Part shown: in pieces, positions 51,401-60,039 of the stretch
Layout: every line of letters begins with the position of its first letter
How positions within the stretch are numbered: the stretch's first letter is position 1
DNA from: Lycium barbarum
Taxonomy: Eukaryota > Streptophyta > Magnoliopsida > Solanales > Solanaceae
Direction of reading: 5' to 3'
Assembly (NCBI RefSeq): GCF_019175385.1
Contig: NC_083345.1
Span: 9,463,205-9,527,204 of the forward strand
Length of the DNA stretch: 64,000 bases
Translations under genes and position numbers: made by a program
Notes under the pieces: model-generated
Database searches by the model: none
What the model was told of the DNA's origin: nothing
The model's input: only the letters and a program-made list of their open reading frames with translations

Positions 51401-53359
51401 ACATTGGCAGCTATTTTTGAAATGGGATAATCGGCTATTGAATGTGTTCATAATGAACACCTTGACTTGCTACATTCAAGTAATGTCACTGATGACATCA
51501 ATAGATCTATTTCATCCTTATAAATAGGGAAGCTTTCTATCATTTGTAATACACCAGAAAAGAGAGAAAAAAATTATAGAGAGCAAGGTATTCCATAGAT
51601 TGTAAGAAAATAGTCTGTGAAGGAAAATAAGAGTGTGAGGGATATTGTAGTGAGGTGGGAAAAATCAAAAGGGTGTTTTTTCTTTTTGAATGTGTAGTGG
51701 TCTTTGGAGTATTTATACTCCTGACTACACAGTGTAAAATTCCTTACTATAGTGATATCAGCTGCTCCTCTTGGCCGTGGTTTTTTCCTTATTCAGAAGG
51801 GTTTCCACGTAAAATTCCGGTGTCATTATTGCTTCATTTTATTCTTGCTGACTTAACCATAACTTAGTGTTCCACGTTTATCACTAATACCGTGAATATT
51901 ATTTTTACGGGTCTATTTTATTCCCAACACTCTAGTACTATCAACTACCATACACCACAACAAGATCAAAACTTTTCAGCAAAAAGGACAAAAGTTCTAG
52001 AAAAGAAGCACCTATAAATATTGGGTCTTGAATCAAGATAACAAGAATCTCCAGTTTTTCGTATTCCACAGCTTACTCTAGCTCTCTATCAACTACAATA
52101 CACCATAAAGACCAAATATTTATAGAAAATCAAAAATAAAGAAATGAGTTTCCAGTTTTTCCTATTTCACATGTTACTGTAGCTCTATCAACTACTATAC
52201 ACCGTAAAGATCAAATATTAATGAAAAATCAAAAATAAAGAAATGGGTCTCCAGTTATTCCTATTCCACATGTAATCTAGCTCTAGCAACTACTATACAC
52301 TATAAAGATCAAATCTTTATAGAAAATCAAAAATAAGGAAATGGCCCAGTTATTCCTATTCCACATGTAACTCTAGCTCTATCAAACTACTCCTTTGTCC
52401 CAATTTATGTGACACACTTTTTTTTAGTCTGTCCCAAAAACAATGCCACCTTTCTATATTTAGAAATAATTTAACTTTATGAGATAATTTAAAGTCATAC
52501 AAATATGTAAGGTTTGTCTTCAACAACAAATTTCAAAAGTCTTCCTTTCTTTCTTAAACTCAATGCAAAGTCAAAGAGTGTCACATAAATTTGGCCGGAG
52601 GGAGTACTATACACCATAAATATCAAAACTTTATAGAAAATAAAAAATAAAGAAATGGTTCTCCATTTTTTCCTATTCCACAGCTTACTCTAGTTCTATC
52701 AAATTACCATACACCATAAAGATCAATTCTTTGTTAGAAAATAAAAAAGAATCAACAAATGGGTCTCCAGTTTTTCCTATTCCACATCTTACTCTAGCTC
52801 AATCAACTCCTATAGTCTATACACCATAAAGATCAAATCTTTATAGAAAATCAAAAATCAAGAAATGGGCCTTAAGTTTCTCCTATTCCACATCTTACTC
52901 TAGCTCTATCAACTACCATACACCATAAAGATCAAATCTTTACATAAGCAATAAAAAATCAAGAAATGGTTCTCCAGTTTTTCCAATTCCACAGCTTAGT
53001 CTAGTTCTATCAACTACCATACATGACACACCATAAAAATAAAATCTTTATATAAACAAATAAAATATTCAAGAAATGAGTGAAGTGTTTCACCTGTAAA
53101 CAGTTGGGTCTTGAATCAAATTAGGGTCATAAGACCTCAAAGGTGCTTCCATCATTTGATGAAGTTGTTGATCAGATAAGAGGGGAAGTGCAGCCTTAAG
53201 CTTTGGAGCAGTTTCAGGTTTAAGCTGAGCTTGTCGTCTCAAAAGCTGAGCAACATACACATTTGTGAGACCAGTTTCTTCAGCTATCTCACTAAATGTC
53301 TTGCCAGATTTTTGTTTCACTGCCATAAGAGATGCCACTATGTTTGCTTTGTTCTCCAT
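39414..53359 (-). CDS. CYN: Cyanate hydratase (cyanase), four exons with a 10.6-kb first intron
   Basis: Exons: 53359-53094, 42510-42439, 41081-40973, 39455-39414; 489 bases, 162 aa. The start at 53359 is the first ATG of the transcript (context ATAATGGAG). Residues 1-76 form the N-terminal helical domain ([39 protein letters not shown]). Then come [15 protein letters not shown] and the catalytic domain ([44 protein letters not shown]). The active-site residues Arg, Glu and Ser of E. coli cyanase (R96, E99, S122) correspond to R89, E92 and S115 and are present. Exon 4 encodes only 13 residues ([13 protein letters not shown]). The enzyme is a cytosolic homodecamer that converts cyanate and bicarbonate to ammonia and CO2. 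Intron 1 (53093-42511) contains a minisatellite, a Stowaway MITE and the inverted Copia structure. All coding exons and splice sites look intact, so the gene is probably still functional. Confidence 0.97.
39578..39775 (+). repeat. Dispersed GGATCCAGAATTT repeat in cyanase intron 3
   Basis: Begins AAGCGGATCCAGAATTTAAA and ends CTCTAGATCTACCCCTGG. Related sequence occurs at 61127-61420 (there split by a SINE) and as a fragment near 10018. Confidence 0.6.
40437..40742. mobile_element. hAT-type MITE in cyanase intron 3
   Basis: 306 bases with ends CAGTGTTGTCAAAGGC and GCTTTTGATAACACTG, flanked by the 8-base duplication TTTCATTC (40429-40436 and 40743-40750). The interior has inverted GCGCTT/AAGCGC motifs. 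An 8-bp duplication and CAGTG ends fit hAT-derived MITEs. Confidence 0.9.
42696..42945. repeat. Tandem duplication, two 125-bp units, cyanase intron 1
   Basis: ATCCGCCTCTGGCTACTGGA occurs at 42696 and again at 42821, with the following 125 bases repeated nearly identically (GTTATAC(G/A)AGAATGTTTCAC, then CCTGAATCCCGTATTTCCTC). Confidence 0.9.
43459..44061 (-). repeat. LTR of the left arm
   Basis: 603 bases, starting TGTGGGATCCAGTCCCC (at 44061 on minus) and ending TATTCCCAACA (at 43459). It contains a TATAAATA box. It is preceded by a purine-rich tract (GGGACTTGGGAGATT) that looks like a slightly shortened polypurine tract. It is the 3' LTR of the minus-strand copy. No 5' LTR partner exists next to the primer-binding site. 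Confidence 0.92.
44190..47246 (-). pseudogene. Copia pol remnant, left arm
   Basis: Read on minus: protease ([11 protein letters not shown]), integrase zinc finger ([25 protein letters not shown]) and core ([17 protein letters not shown]), reverse transcriptase ([28 protein letters not shown]) and RNase H ([16 protein letters not shown]). Breaks include a 17-bp deletion between ACTAGT direct repeats near 46985, a 1-base insertion near 44879, a stop near 44640 and lesions shared with the right arm. Not functional. Confidence 0.93.
46916..47991 (-). pseudogene. Copia gag, single copy in the loop, frameshifted
   Basis: The ATG at 47991 begins [20 protein letters not shown], typical of Tnt1-like gag. 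The frame shifts between about 47730 and 47800 (apparent 1-base loss). It then continues in another frame with the capsid region and a CCHC zinc knuckle ([14 protein letters not shown]), where Arg replaces the usual Gly. The amino-terminal part has no counterpart in the right arm. The 3' part of this frame (below 47246) lies in the left arm. Confidence 0.88.
48101..48112 (-). promoter_or_regulatory. Primer-binding site for initiator Met-tRNA
   Basis: The minus strand reads TGGTATCAGAGC, the standard plant Copia primer-binding site. In a normal element an LTR end (CCCAACA) would sit directly upstream. Here, one base away (48113), the sequence turns into the protease-region copy of the other arm. 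Confidence 0.93.
48114..51194 (+). pseudogene. Copia pol remnant, right arm
   Basis: Same order as the left arm: protease ([11 protein letters not shown], with Val replacing Ala after Gly), integrase, RT and RNase H. The integrase part is open from 48049 to 48966. RT and RNase H are open for 466 codons from 49794 to 51194. Between them are lesions shared with the left arm: a base loss in the integrase core near 49079, a stop near 49226 and a stop near 49558. This arm lacks the amino-terminal gag part, the leader and a 5' LTR. It retains the 17 bases deleted from the left arm. Confidence 0.93.
51327..51929 (+). repeat. LTR of the right arm
   Basis: 603 bases, TGTGGGATCC to TTCCCAACA, with a TATAAATA box at about 51519-51526. 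It is preceded by the polypurine tract ACTTGAGGGGGAG (51311-51323). Inverted relative to the left LTR and differing at scattered positions, for example GGGAAGC here against GGGAAAC. Confidence 0.93.
51930..53090. repeat. Intronic minisatellite, about 100-110-bp units, adjoining cyanase exon 1
   Basis: About nine degenerate units share CTCTAGCTCTATCAACTACC, ATACACCATAAAGATCAAAT, then AAAATCAAAAATCAAGAAAT, GGGTCTCCAGTTTTTCCTAT and TCCACATCTTAC. The array also lies on the other side of the Copia structure (about 42945-43170), so it was split by that insertion. Units near 43145 and 51997 contain diverged copies of the end of cyanase exon 1 with its donor. The MITE at 52390-52604 interrupts one unit. 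Confidence 0.88.
52390..52604. mobile_element. Stowaway-like MITE in the cyanase intron minisatellite
   Basis: The left end CTCCTTTGTCCCAATTTATG after TA and the right end CATAAATTTGGCCGGAGGGAG before TA are inverted repeats. Confidence 0.85.
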
Positions 53360-53408
53360 TATTACTGATTGTTTTTGCTTACTGAAAAACAAAGGAGAGA
53401 TTGTGGAT

Positions 53409-53420
53409 ATATATATAGAG
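53409..53420 (-). promoter_or_regulatory. TATA box of the cyanase gene
   Basis: The minus strand reads CTCTATATATATATCC about 50-60 bases before the start codon at 53359. The leader would be short, roughly 25-30 bases. Confidence 0.6.
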
Positions 53421-54169
53421 AGAGCTATAGCCTATAGGGGATGATTGGTTTTGAGGGACCTAGTTATCCACTTTGCCAAGTCCAATTTGGTTAGAAATTT
53501 GAATAGGGCTGCTAATTTTGAATTTTGCCTCTGACTGCTAATTGGTCATTTTGTATTGCAACAAACAGTCCTACTTCTCTTTTTCTTTGTTTTGTACTAC
53601 CGCTATACGTAGTAGTATAAAAAAGTCCACCGTCCACATAACACTCTGGGGACTTGCGAGGGAATATTTTTTGCTATGCTTCCATTATAATAATAATAGA
53701 AAATAAAAAATAATAAACCGAGGGATATTCACACTCTATGCCAATTAGGGCAAAGTAATTACAGGTTTAGTCCATTTTTATTTTTTAACCCCCCATAGCC
53801 GCTGTTTTTGCAGTTGAGAACCTTGCCGTCGTCGTCTGAAACTTATCGTCGCTGGTGGCTCTGGGGTTGCAATTGCGCCGGGCGTAGGGCCAACCATAGT
53901 TGACAACAATCGGAATTTGCTTTAGGGCAAAACTCTAATCTTGAAAAGCTCTGTTTCAGTAGATCGAAATTCGGGTCAATGACGTTTTTGGGCCGCGCCG
54001 GCGAACTAGATCTAGGGTTTCGGTAAAGTGTTTATAAACACCTCTTATACACTATTATACACTTTTATACGGTGTAGAGGTGTGTATAAACATCTGTTAT
54101 ACATTATGTATAAACCCCTGTTATGTGTAAACACCTCTTGTATAAATTTGTATAATATTGTATAAGGCT

Positions 54170-54477
54170 TGCCTTAGGCGAATCCCACATCGGTTGGGGA
54201 GGAGAATGAAGAGTGCTTTATAAGTGTTTGGATACCTCTCCCTTGTAGACGTGTTTTAAAACAGTGAGGGGCAAAAGCTCCAAAGCGGACAATTTCGGGG
54301 GGTGAGTTTAAGGCGAATCCCACATCGGTTTAGGCGAATCCCACATCGGTTGGGAGGAGAACGAAGAGTGATTTATAAGTACTTAGATACCTCTCCCTTG
54401 TAGACGCGTTTTAAAACTGTGAGGGGCAAAGGCTCCAAAGCGAACAATTTCTACATGCGGTGGCCTGGGCTGTTACA
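54170..54477 (+). mobile_element. Partial LTR with internal duplication and USE-like promoter motifs
   Basis: Two consecutive copies (about 54172-54305 and 54330-54477, with a short third start at 54311) share AGGCGAATCCCACATCGGTT, TTTATAAG, GATACCTCTCCCTTGTAGAC and GCGTTTTAAAAC. The second ends GGCCTGGGCTGTTACA, which resembles the 3' end of a widespread plant LTR/TRIM family. No primer-binding site follows. ATCCCACATCG occurs at 54182, 54317 and 54338. Confidence 0.65.
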
Positions 54478-56569
54478 TATTGTATACTAGTCTTATACAT
54501 TATTATAGACTTTTATTCGAGATTGATACATTGTCTATACTACATGTATAAAGTTGTATATTGCTGTATAATGTTGTACACGATGAAAAAGTGGCTATGC
54601 GGATGTAAATTAAAAATATGGCTACATGAATGTAATTTGTTATGCTGGATTGCACATTATTAAAATTTCCCCATGTAATAAATTATCAATGATATTATTT
54701 ACAAACAATAGGAAATAAGTAAAAAACCACTTGTTTTCCAAGAAAACATTTTCCATGGAAGACATTTCATTCCTACCAAAACACACCCAAAATGCTTCCA
54801 TTCATAGTCAGACATTATTTATTTATTTATTTATTTATTTTAAAAATGGGATGTTCGTTTGTATATATACTAGGCAGAGATGGCCCGTGCTGAAAGTCGG
54901 AACTGCTAGCACATTTTAAGCAGGGGACAAAGAGAGTTTTTAACCTTTTTGTTGGAAATAAAAATTGATTTGACTGGATAACTACTTTGTAGACTTGGGC
55001 CTCCGAGGACAAAGTCTGTGCAAATCAAAGCTCTCAAGGCAATAAGACATTCATCAGCCAAGCTAACATCTTTTTTCCCCTTTTCTTTTGTTTTGCATTT
55101 GGCTGCAAATTAGATAAATACAAATATAGATCTGTGCTCCTCCAACCTTAATGGTTTCAAGCGTTCGGCAGTACTAATGAAAAAGTGAGCGACATATTCA
55201 AGCTGAATAAATGGCCACAACACACCAACTGTTTCATACCATGTACATTCATTGAGGAACAAAACCTTTACAACATATCCAAAAGATTATCACATGTAGT
55301 ATGTGAATCTCACACATCACTCTATCTGCTACTGCTATTTGGACAATGCAGTGTCAACTCGAGTGCAAGATAAAAGCTGCACAAAGTATTGACCTAAGTG
55401 AAATGCCGTGGACTGTCAAAGATAAGAGAAGAACTTAGAAACAATAAAGATAGGGAAGCAAATGGAAGAGCAGCACTTACCCGAGTCCGACACGATGAAA
55501 AAACAGATGCAGGAACAGAAAACTACCACATCGCACAACTAAAACTGAAATAAAGAAGATGAAACAAAAAAGCAAGAAAAGCATCACATTAGATAGCCGC
55601 ATCCAAAAAGTTGGAGAGCGATCAAAATTTCAGCTGAAAAGATGTAAATTATAGACATGTAATTGAGAAACCAAAAAGATAAGATCCATTGACTGTTTGT
55701 GCTATACTGAATTCTGGTTTGGAGAAAATCAATTGATATTTGTTTATCAGAAATTCATCACAAAGAAATACGAAATAAAGAAATTCTTTTAGATATGTAA
55801 AAGAATGTCAACAGGGTTTTAGAATCAGATTATTCAACAGTAACAAAAGGAACTTTGGATCAGAAGAATTAGATCAAACCCAAAAGTAATCAATCAATAA
55901 CCTGAAATTCTGAGCTATTGTAAAGGAAAAACAGGAAGAAGGGAGCAATACTCACAAGGAAGTCTATTGTTACGGAGGAGAACCAAGACCTCACCTACTT
56001 GGTTTTAAGAGCACCCGTGATCATTGCCCTGCCCACTTTTTTAACAACTGCTATATGTGGTAAAATATTTTTCAATCCTCAATTCTTTCAAGTTGCCTAA
56101 ACTATCACTATTGATCATGCTCCCTTTAATCTAAATTCTGTTGCTGATAACCTCAAAATATATCTAGATTTCACAGAAAGTTGGATCATAATATGCAATT
56201 AGACTAATTTTTATCTCTTTAAGTGATTGCACAGGTGATTTATTCACCTTTAATAATTATTTCCTTAATTCCAAACCCTGCATGGCATAGCCGGTGATTG
56301 CTTCAGTTTACAGCTTATGCGGTTATCCAGACCATCACAGCTTTGACATTCTTATAAGCACTGCCAGTACTCTTCATAACAAGGTATTACTTAGTTCAAT
56401 TCATGTTCCAAACTATCAAGGACTGCGAGAAGACCGAATCGGAACAACCTAAGAGCACCAAGAGAATAAACTAAACAAACTCAACTTTTTTTAATGGGTA
56501 AAAACTGAATTCAAACATTTGACGCCAAACCAAATTGGAAGAAAGAATTAAATGGAGCAAGCGACTTAC
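54478..56569. other. Intergenic, no gene recognised
   Basis: Contains a (TTTA)n run at about 54817-54840. On the minus strand, two good donor-like sites (CACTCGG-type GTAAGT near 55480 and CCTT|GTGAGT near 55957) could belong to a non-coding or very short transcript. I cannot tie them to a protein. Confidence 0.5.
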
Positions 56570-56747
56570 TCGCTGGCCAGTCTGCAAGAGTAGGATCTTC
56601 CCAAGTCTGTCCTGCTGCCTTTCGAGGCACAGCTTTCTTTTTTGCCTCAGTTTTTTGCTCAATCTCGCTGCTTGCAAGCGCAGCTTTCACATTCTGAATT
56701 GGCTCGGGCGTGATTGTCTGTGCAACTTTTTGAAATAATTGCTGCGC
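56570..56747 (-). pseudogene. Orphan exon of an RBM42-like RNA-binding protein
   Basis: Acceptor GTGGATAG|GCGCAG (exon from 56747) and donor CCAGCGA|GTAAGT (exon to 56570) frame 59 codons plus one base. They encode AQQLFQKVAQTITPEPIQNV, then SSEIEQKTEAKKKAVPRKAA and GQTWEDPTLADWPA. This matches the conserved linker just before the RRM of plant RBM42-like proteins. The RRM exons that should follow at lower coordinates are absent before the cyanase gene. A possible 41-base upstream mini-exon (57181-57141, phase-compatible donor GTG|GTAAGA) is unproven. Most likely a gene fragment; a very long or trans-placed intron is the alternative. Confidence 0.6.
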
Positions 56748-57309
56748 CTATCCACAATAATTAGGCAGGTTAGAACAATTATCAACTAGATCTTCTTTTA
56801 TCACAAGAGGAACAAAATTCAAGCTAAAAACATCTTTAAAGCTAAAAAACAACACCGATAAAGATGTACAGAGGCTCTACTTCAATGAAGATCTTAACAA
56901 AATCTAGTAGTTAAATGAAGTAAGTAATTTGTTTGAATAAATTTATCAAACACCTACTGTACAAATAGTTTTACCTGAGGAGTTAACATAAATCTTGCAT
57001 GCATAAGTGGTGTAATCAAATTCAAGCTTCAAGCGACAACATCCAATATATAACGGTATAACCTACTCATTAGACACCCATGATTGGCAGAAGATGCACG
57101 GAAAAACCAGAAGAGAAAGCAACTGGATAGTTTTTCTTACCACATAAGGTTGCCTCGCAGGGTTATATGTGCTAGTGAACTCTTCGGAATGGCAATTCAA
57201 TCATCAGAAAAATTGAGCACATGAGTTACTGCAATGACAAAACAAACAAATAAAATAAATTTCTGTACCACAAAATCAAATAGATAGCACAGCAAAGGAA
57301 GAACAGAGC

Positions 57310-57680
57310 TAAATTAAAGACCAGCCAATTGAAGGACAAAACGTGCTATTTCTTCCAATAAATCAGCTCATTTAGGTTCAGAACTCTTAAAAAAGCAGCT
57401 ACCTTGTTGTGTCTCATTTCTACCTTGTATTTACAGGGACATAAAAGTAGTTATTTGTGAAAATCAGCTGTAGTAGTATGCAGAAGCATAAAAGAAATCA
57501 AAGGCATACCGGCACCCTGAAAAATCTTCTTTTGACTCCGATTGCGGGTCGGATTTTCTCAAAGCAGTGTTAATTTGAAGGGCCAAAAATAAAAGAACAG
57601 TGCATTTCAAGGGCAATCCGTGCAAAAAAAATTAAAGACCAGCCTTTTGAAGGACAATTCGTGCAATTTCTTCAAGCAGT
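57310..57680. repeat. Fragments of the GCCCTTC repeat family
   Basis: AAATTAAAGACCAGCCAATT near 57313, and AAGGGCAATCCGTGCAAAAA followed by AATTAAAGACCAGCC near 57610-57645. These are arm fragments of the repeat seen whole at 58377-58675. Confidence 0.6.
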
Positions 57681-57810
57681 GCAGTCAGATTATAGCGCAA
57701 AAAAACGCAAATCGTCATCACAGCCCATTTTTCAGATCAATCAACATCAATAAAACATTTAGCTATATGGCTCAGAGTTTGCTGTGCAAAGAAAAATAAA
57801 TTACATTAAG

Positions 57811-57870
57811 TTATCATTTTTATGTTGTTACCTTTCTCAAATAATAATTATGATAATTTTTTTATATATT
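57811..57870 (+). repeat. 60-bp repeat, copy 1
   Basis: 60 bases starting TTATCATTTTTATGTTGTTA and ending TTTTTTTATATATT are identical to 63816-63875. Flanks differ. Confidence 0.95.
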
Positions 57871-58376
57871 ATTGATAGTTTATTTGAATCTATTTGCAAA
57901 ATTTTAATGAAAATTAAAATACATTTGCTATTTTTGTGTATTAAAATTATAAAATTAAAATATATGACCGTGTTTCGGGACTTACGTGTCGCTCCGTGCT
58001 GCGCCTCTTAAAACGGTGGTTCCTAAGATTGCTTTCAACCGATGAATTAAATATTGCAACAACCTGTGCTGTCAATTGCTTTCTTACAACATGTGAGGAA
58101 GACCGTAGAAAGTGAGCGGAGGAGGGCGAATTACGGTTTTGCCCCCAGTCGAAACCAAGCCTTTTCTATAATATAGAAATTTTTAAATACTTCTTTAAAA
58201 ATACTCAACTTTTTGTTCGAAAACACCATCAATCAGTTAGTATTAAAAAAATCAGGAAACTTTGTTAAAGAGATGGGAATTTTAGATAGGGTACAGAACA
58301 TATAAGAATATTTATATTTAATAACTACACTTTCATTTAATTATATTTAATAGCTAAATGTTATATTCTAATCTTT

Positions 58377-58675
58377 TTTTTTGCGCGGATTGCCCTTCAT
58401 TTGGGGTGTTCTTTAATTTTTGCCCTTCAAATTGGTGGTCTTTAAGTTTTACCTTTCGCTTAACACCCCGAGGTTGTGGGTTCGAACCCCAGCTCAATAA
58501 AAAAAAAAAATCGCAAGGCAAAATTTTACAAATCTACCCAGCAAAATTCTGTCTTAAGACAGAATTTGGATAGCACGGGTAGTTTTACCTGAAGGGCAAA
58601 ATTTAAAGACCACCATTTTGAGTTGTAAAAATTAAAGACCACCCCAGCGAAGGATAATCCTGCAAATTGCCCTAT
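58377..58675. mobile_element. Fold-back repeat, GCCCTTC family
   Basis: The left arm is TTTTTGCGCGGATTGCCCTT with GGTCTTTAAGTTTTACC. The right arm is AAAATTAAAGACCACCCC with TAATCCTGCAAATTGCCC. Between the arms is GTGGGTTCGAACCCCAGCTC, a tRNA B-box-like motif. Whether it derives from a SINE or only resembles one is unclear. Confidence 0.7.
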
Positions 58676-58784
58676 TTCAATTAAACAAGATAAATAATTC
58701 AAAACTCTTCTTCTCTTATTTCATTATATCAATTTTTTCCCTCACCCTCTCTCTCCTCCTAACTTAATTCCAAATGGGTCATTC

Positions 58785-59985
58785 GCACAAATGTTCTTAT
58801 TCGGGGGTGGTCTTTAATTTTTGTCCCTCAAATTGTTGGTCTTTAATTTTTACCGTTCATAGTTTAAGTGGCCAAAAATATCTTTGAGATTCTAAGTTCG
58901 AAGCCCAACAGAGTATAAAAAAATTCGCAAGATAGAATTTGTAGCAAATTAAGCCTATTCCAGCAGAATTTGAAAAAAAAAAATATAAGGCAAGTTATGC
59001 TGTATAGAAATTAGGAAAAAGGACACTATGTGTCCAATGGCCCAAAGTAATGTCACATTTGGCCAATATTTGGCCCTAATACCCCCAGGAGTCCGCTCGG
59101 CCCAAAATAATCCCAAAAAATGGCCGGTCGGCCCAAAATAATGTCAAGGCTGGCCGGCCCAACAGCCCAGGCTGCTACAACATATATACATATGTTGGAT
59201 TATATATACACTTTATATACAAGAATTATACATTTTATATACATATGCTGGAATTAATCATACATTTATTTTACATAAATTATACGTTAATTATACATTT
59301 ATTATACACATATTATACAATAATGATATGATTTGTTTTACATATACATACATACAGAGTATTATATACCACAATGATACGGTTTCTATTATACATTTTT
59401 TTATACGTATACAAGACTGATACAGTTTATATACACATGCTGGAATTATATATATACACTTTCTATACAAAACATAATAGATATTATATACAAAAATAAT
59501 ACAATTTTCTATTCTATACAGGGTTGCACTGTGCTGATACACATTATATACACAAATGACATATTATATACAAAAATGATACATACCTTAGTGATTCATA
59601 TTCTATACAATTTATATACATTATAGATAGGTACTGATACATATTTTATACATAAATGACACATATTATATATAAAAATCGCCTCAAATATTTTTATGTT
59701 TGGAAAAAATTGGGTTAGAGGGTGGGATTATTTATGGCCAACCGGCCATATATGTCCTTTTCCCTAGAAATTATGCCTTAAACATAGTTTTTGTGTAGAG
59801 GCCCAGCTTTTGCGAAACCTATCTAAAATTATTTTTTGTATTGAGACGGGATTGAACGCATACTCTCGGCATATTTTTGACCACTTTTTTTTAAGCGAAA
59901 TACAAAAATTAAAGACTCAGCAATTTGAGGGACAAAAATGAAAGACCAGCGCGTTTGAAGGTCAATCCGCGCAAAAAAAAAATGA
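58785..59985. mobile_element. GCCCTTC-family fold-back split by a nested element
   Basis: The left part (about 58785-59013) has GGTGGTCTTTAATTTTTGTC, and the right part (59774-59985) has AAAATTAAAGACTCAGCAAT and GTCAATCCGCGCAAAA. The two halves are separated by the element at 59014-59764. Confidence 0.7.
59014..59764. mobile_element. Nested Mutator-type element with 9-bp target duplication
   Basis: TAGAAATTA flanks both sides (59005-59013 and 59765-59773). Ends GGAAAAAGGACA and TGTCCTTTTCCC are inverted repeats. The interior is rich in TATACA/TATATA repeats and in GGCCCAAA/GGCCGG motifs at the left. No transposase. Confidence 0.85.
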
Positions 59986-60039
59986 TTGGAAATTAAGCTT
60001 GTGCTCCCCTTCATACTTGTTTTTGTTGCAGTCTTTACT

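Larger units (their letters stand above)
43459..51929. mobile_element. Palindromic Copia (Ty1) structure integrated as one unit
   Basis: The left arm (43459-47246, element sense on minus) and right arm (48114-51929, element sense on plus) are inverted copies of the same Copia element from the protease region through integrase, RT and RNase H to a single 603-bp LTR. The 867-bp loop (47247-48113) holds the leader, primer-binding site and most of gag, present only once. Both outer edges are the U5 (CCCAACA) end of an LTR, and CTCTA lies on both sides (43454-43458 and 51930-51934). The arms share the same inactivating lesions, for example an in-frame stop in the integrase/linker region near 46153 and 49226. 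They differ by scattered substitutions and small indels. Domains match the Tork/Tnt1-like group. It lies in cyanase intron 1, inside a minisatellite. No intact gag-pol remains, so it is non-autonomous. Confidence 0.9.

Noticed and set aside
53359..53392. Upstream start of cyanase 11 codons before MENKAN
   Set aside because: The upstream codon is TTG, not ATG. The first ATG is at 53359 and fits the family length.
54817..54842. (TTTA)n run as part of a SINE tail
   Set aside because: No SINE body next to it; simple repeat only.
58470..58500. tRNA gene suggested by GGTTCGAACCCC
   Set aside because: Only a B-box-like motif is present. No cloverleaf or A box at the right spacing; it lies in a fold-back repeat.
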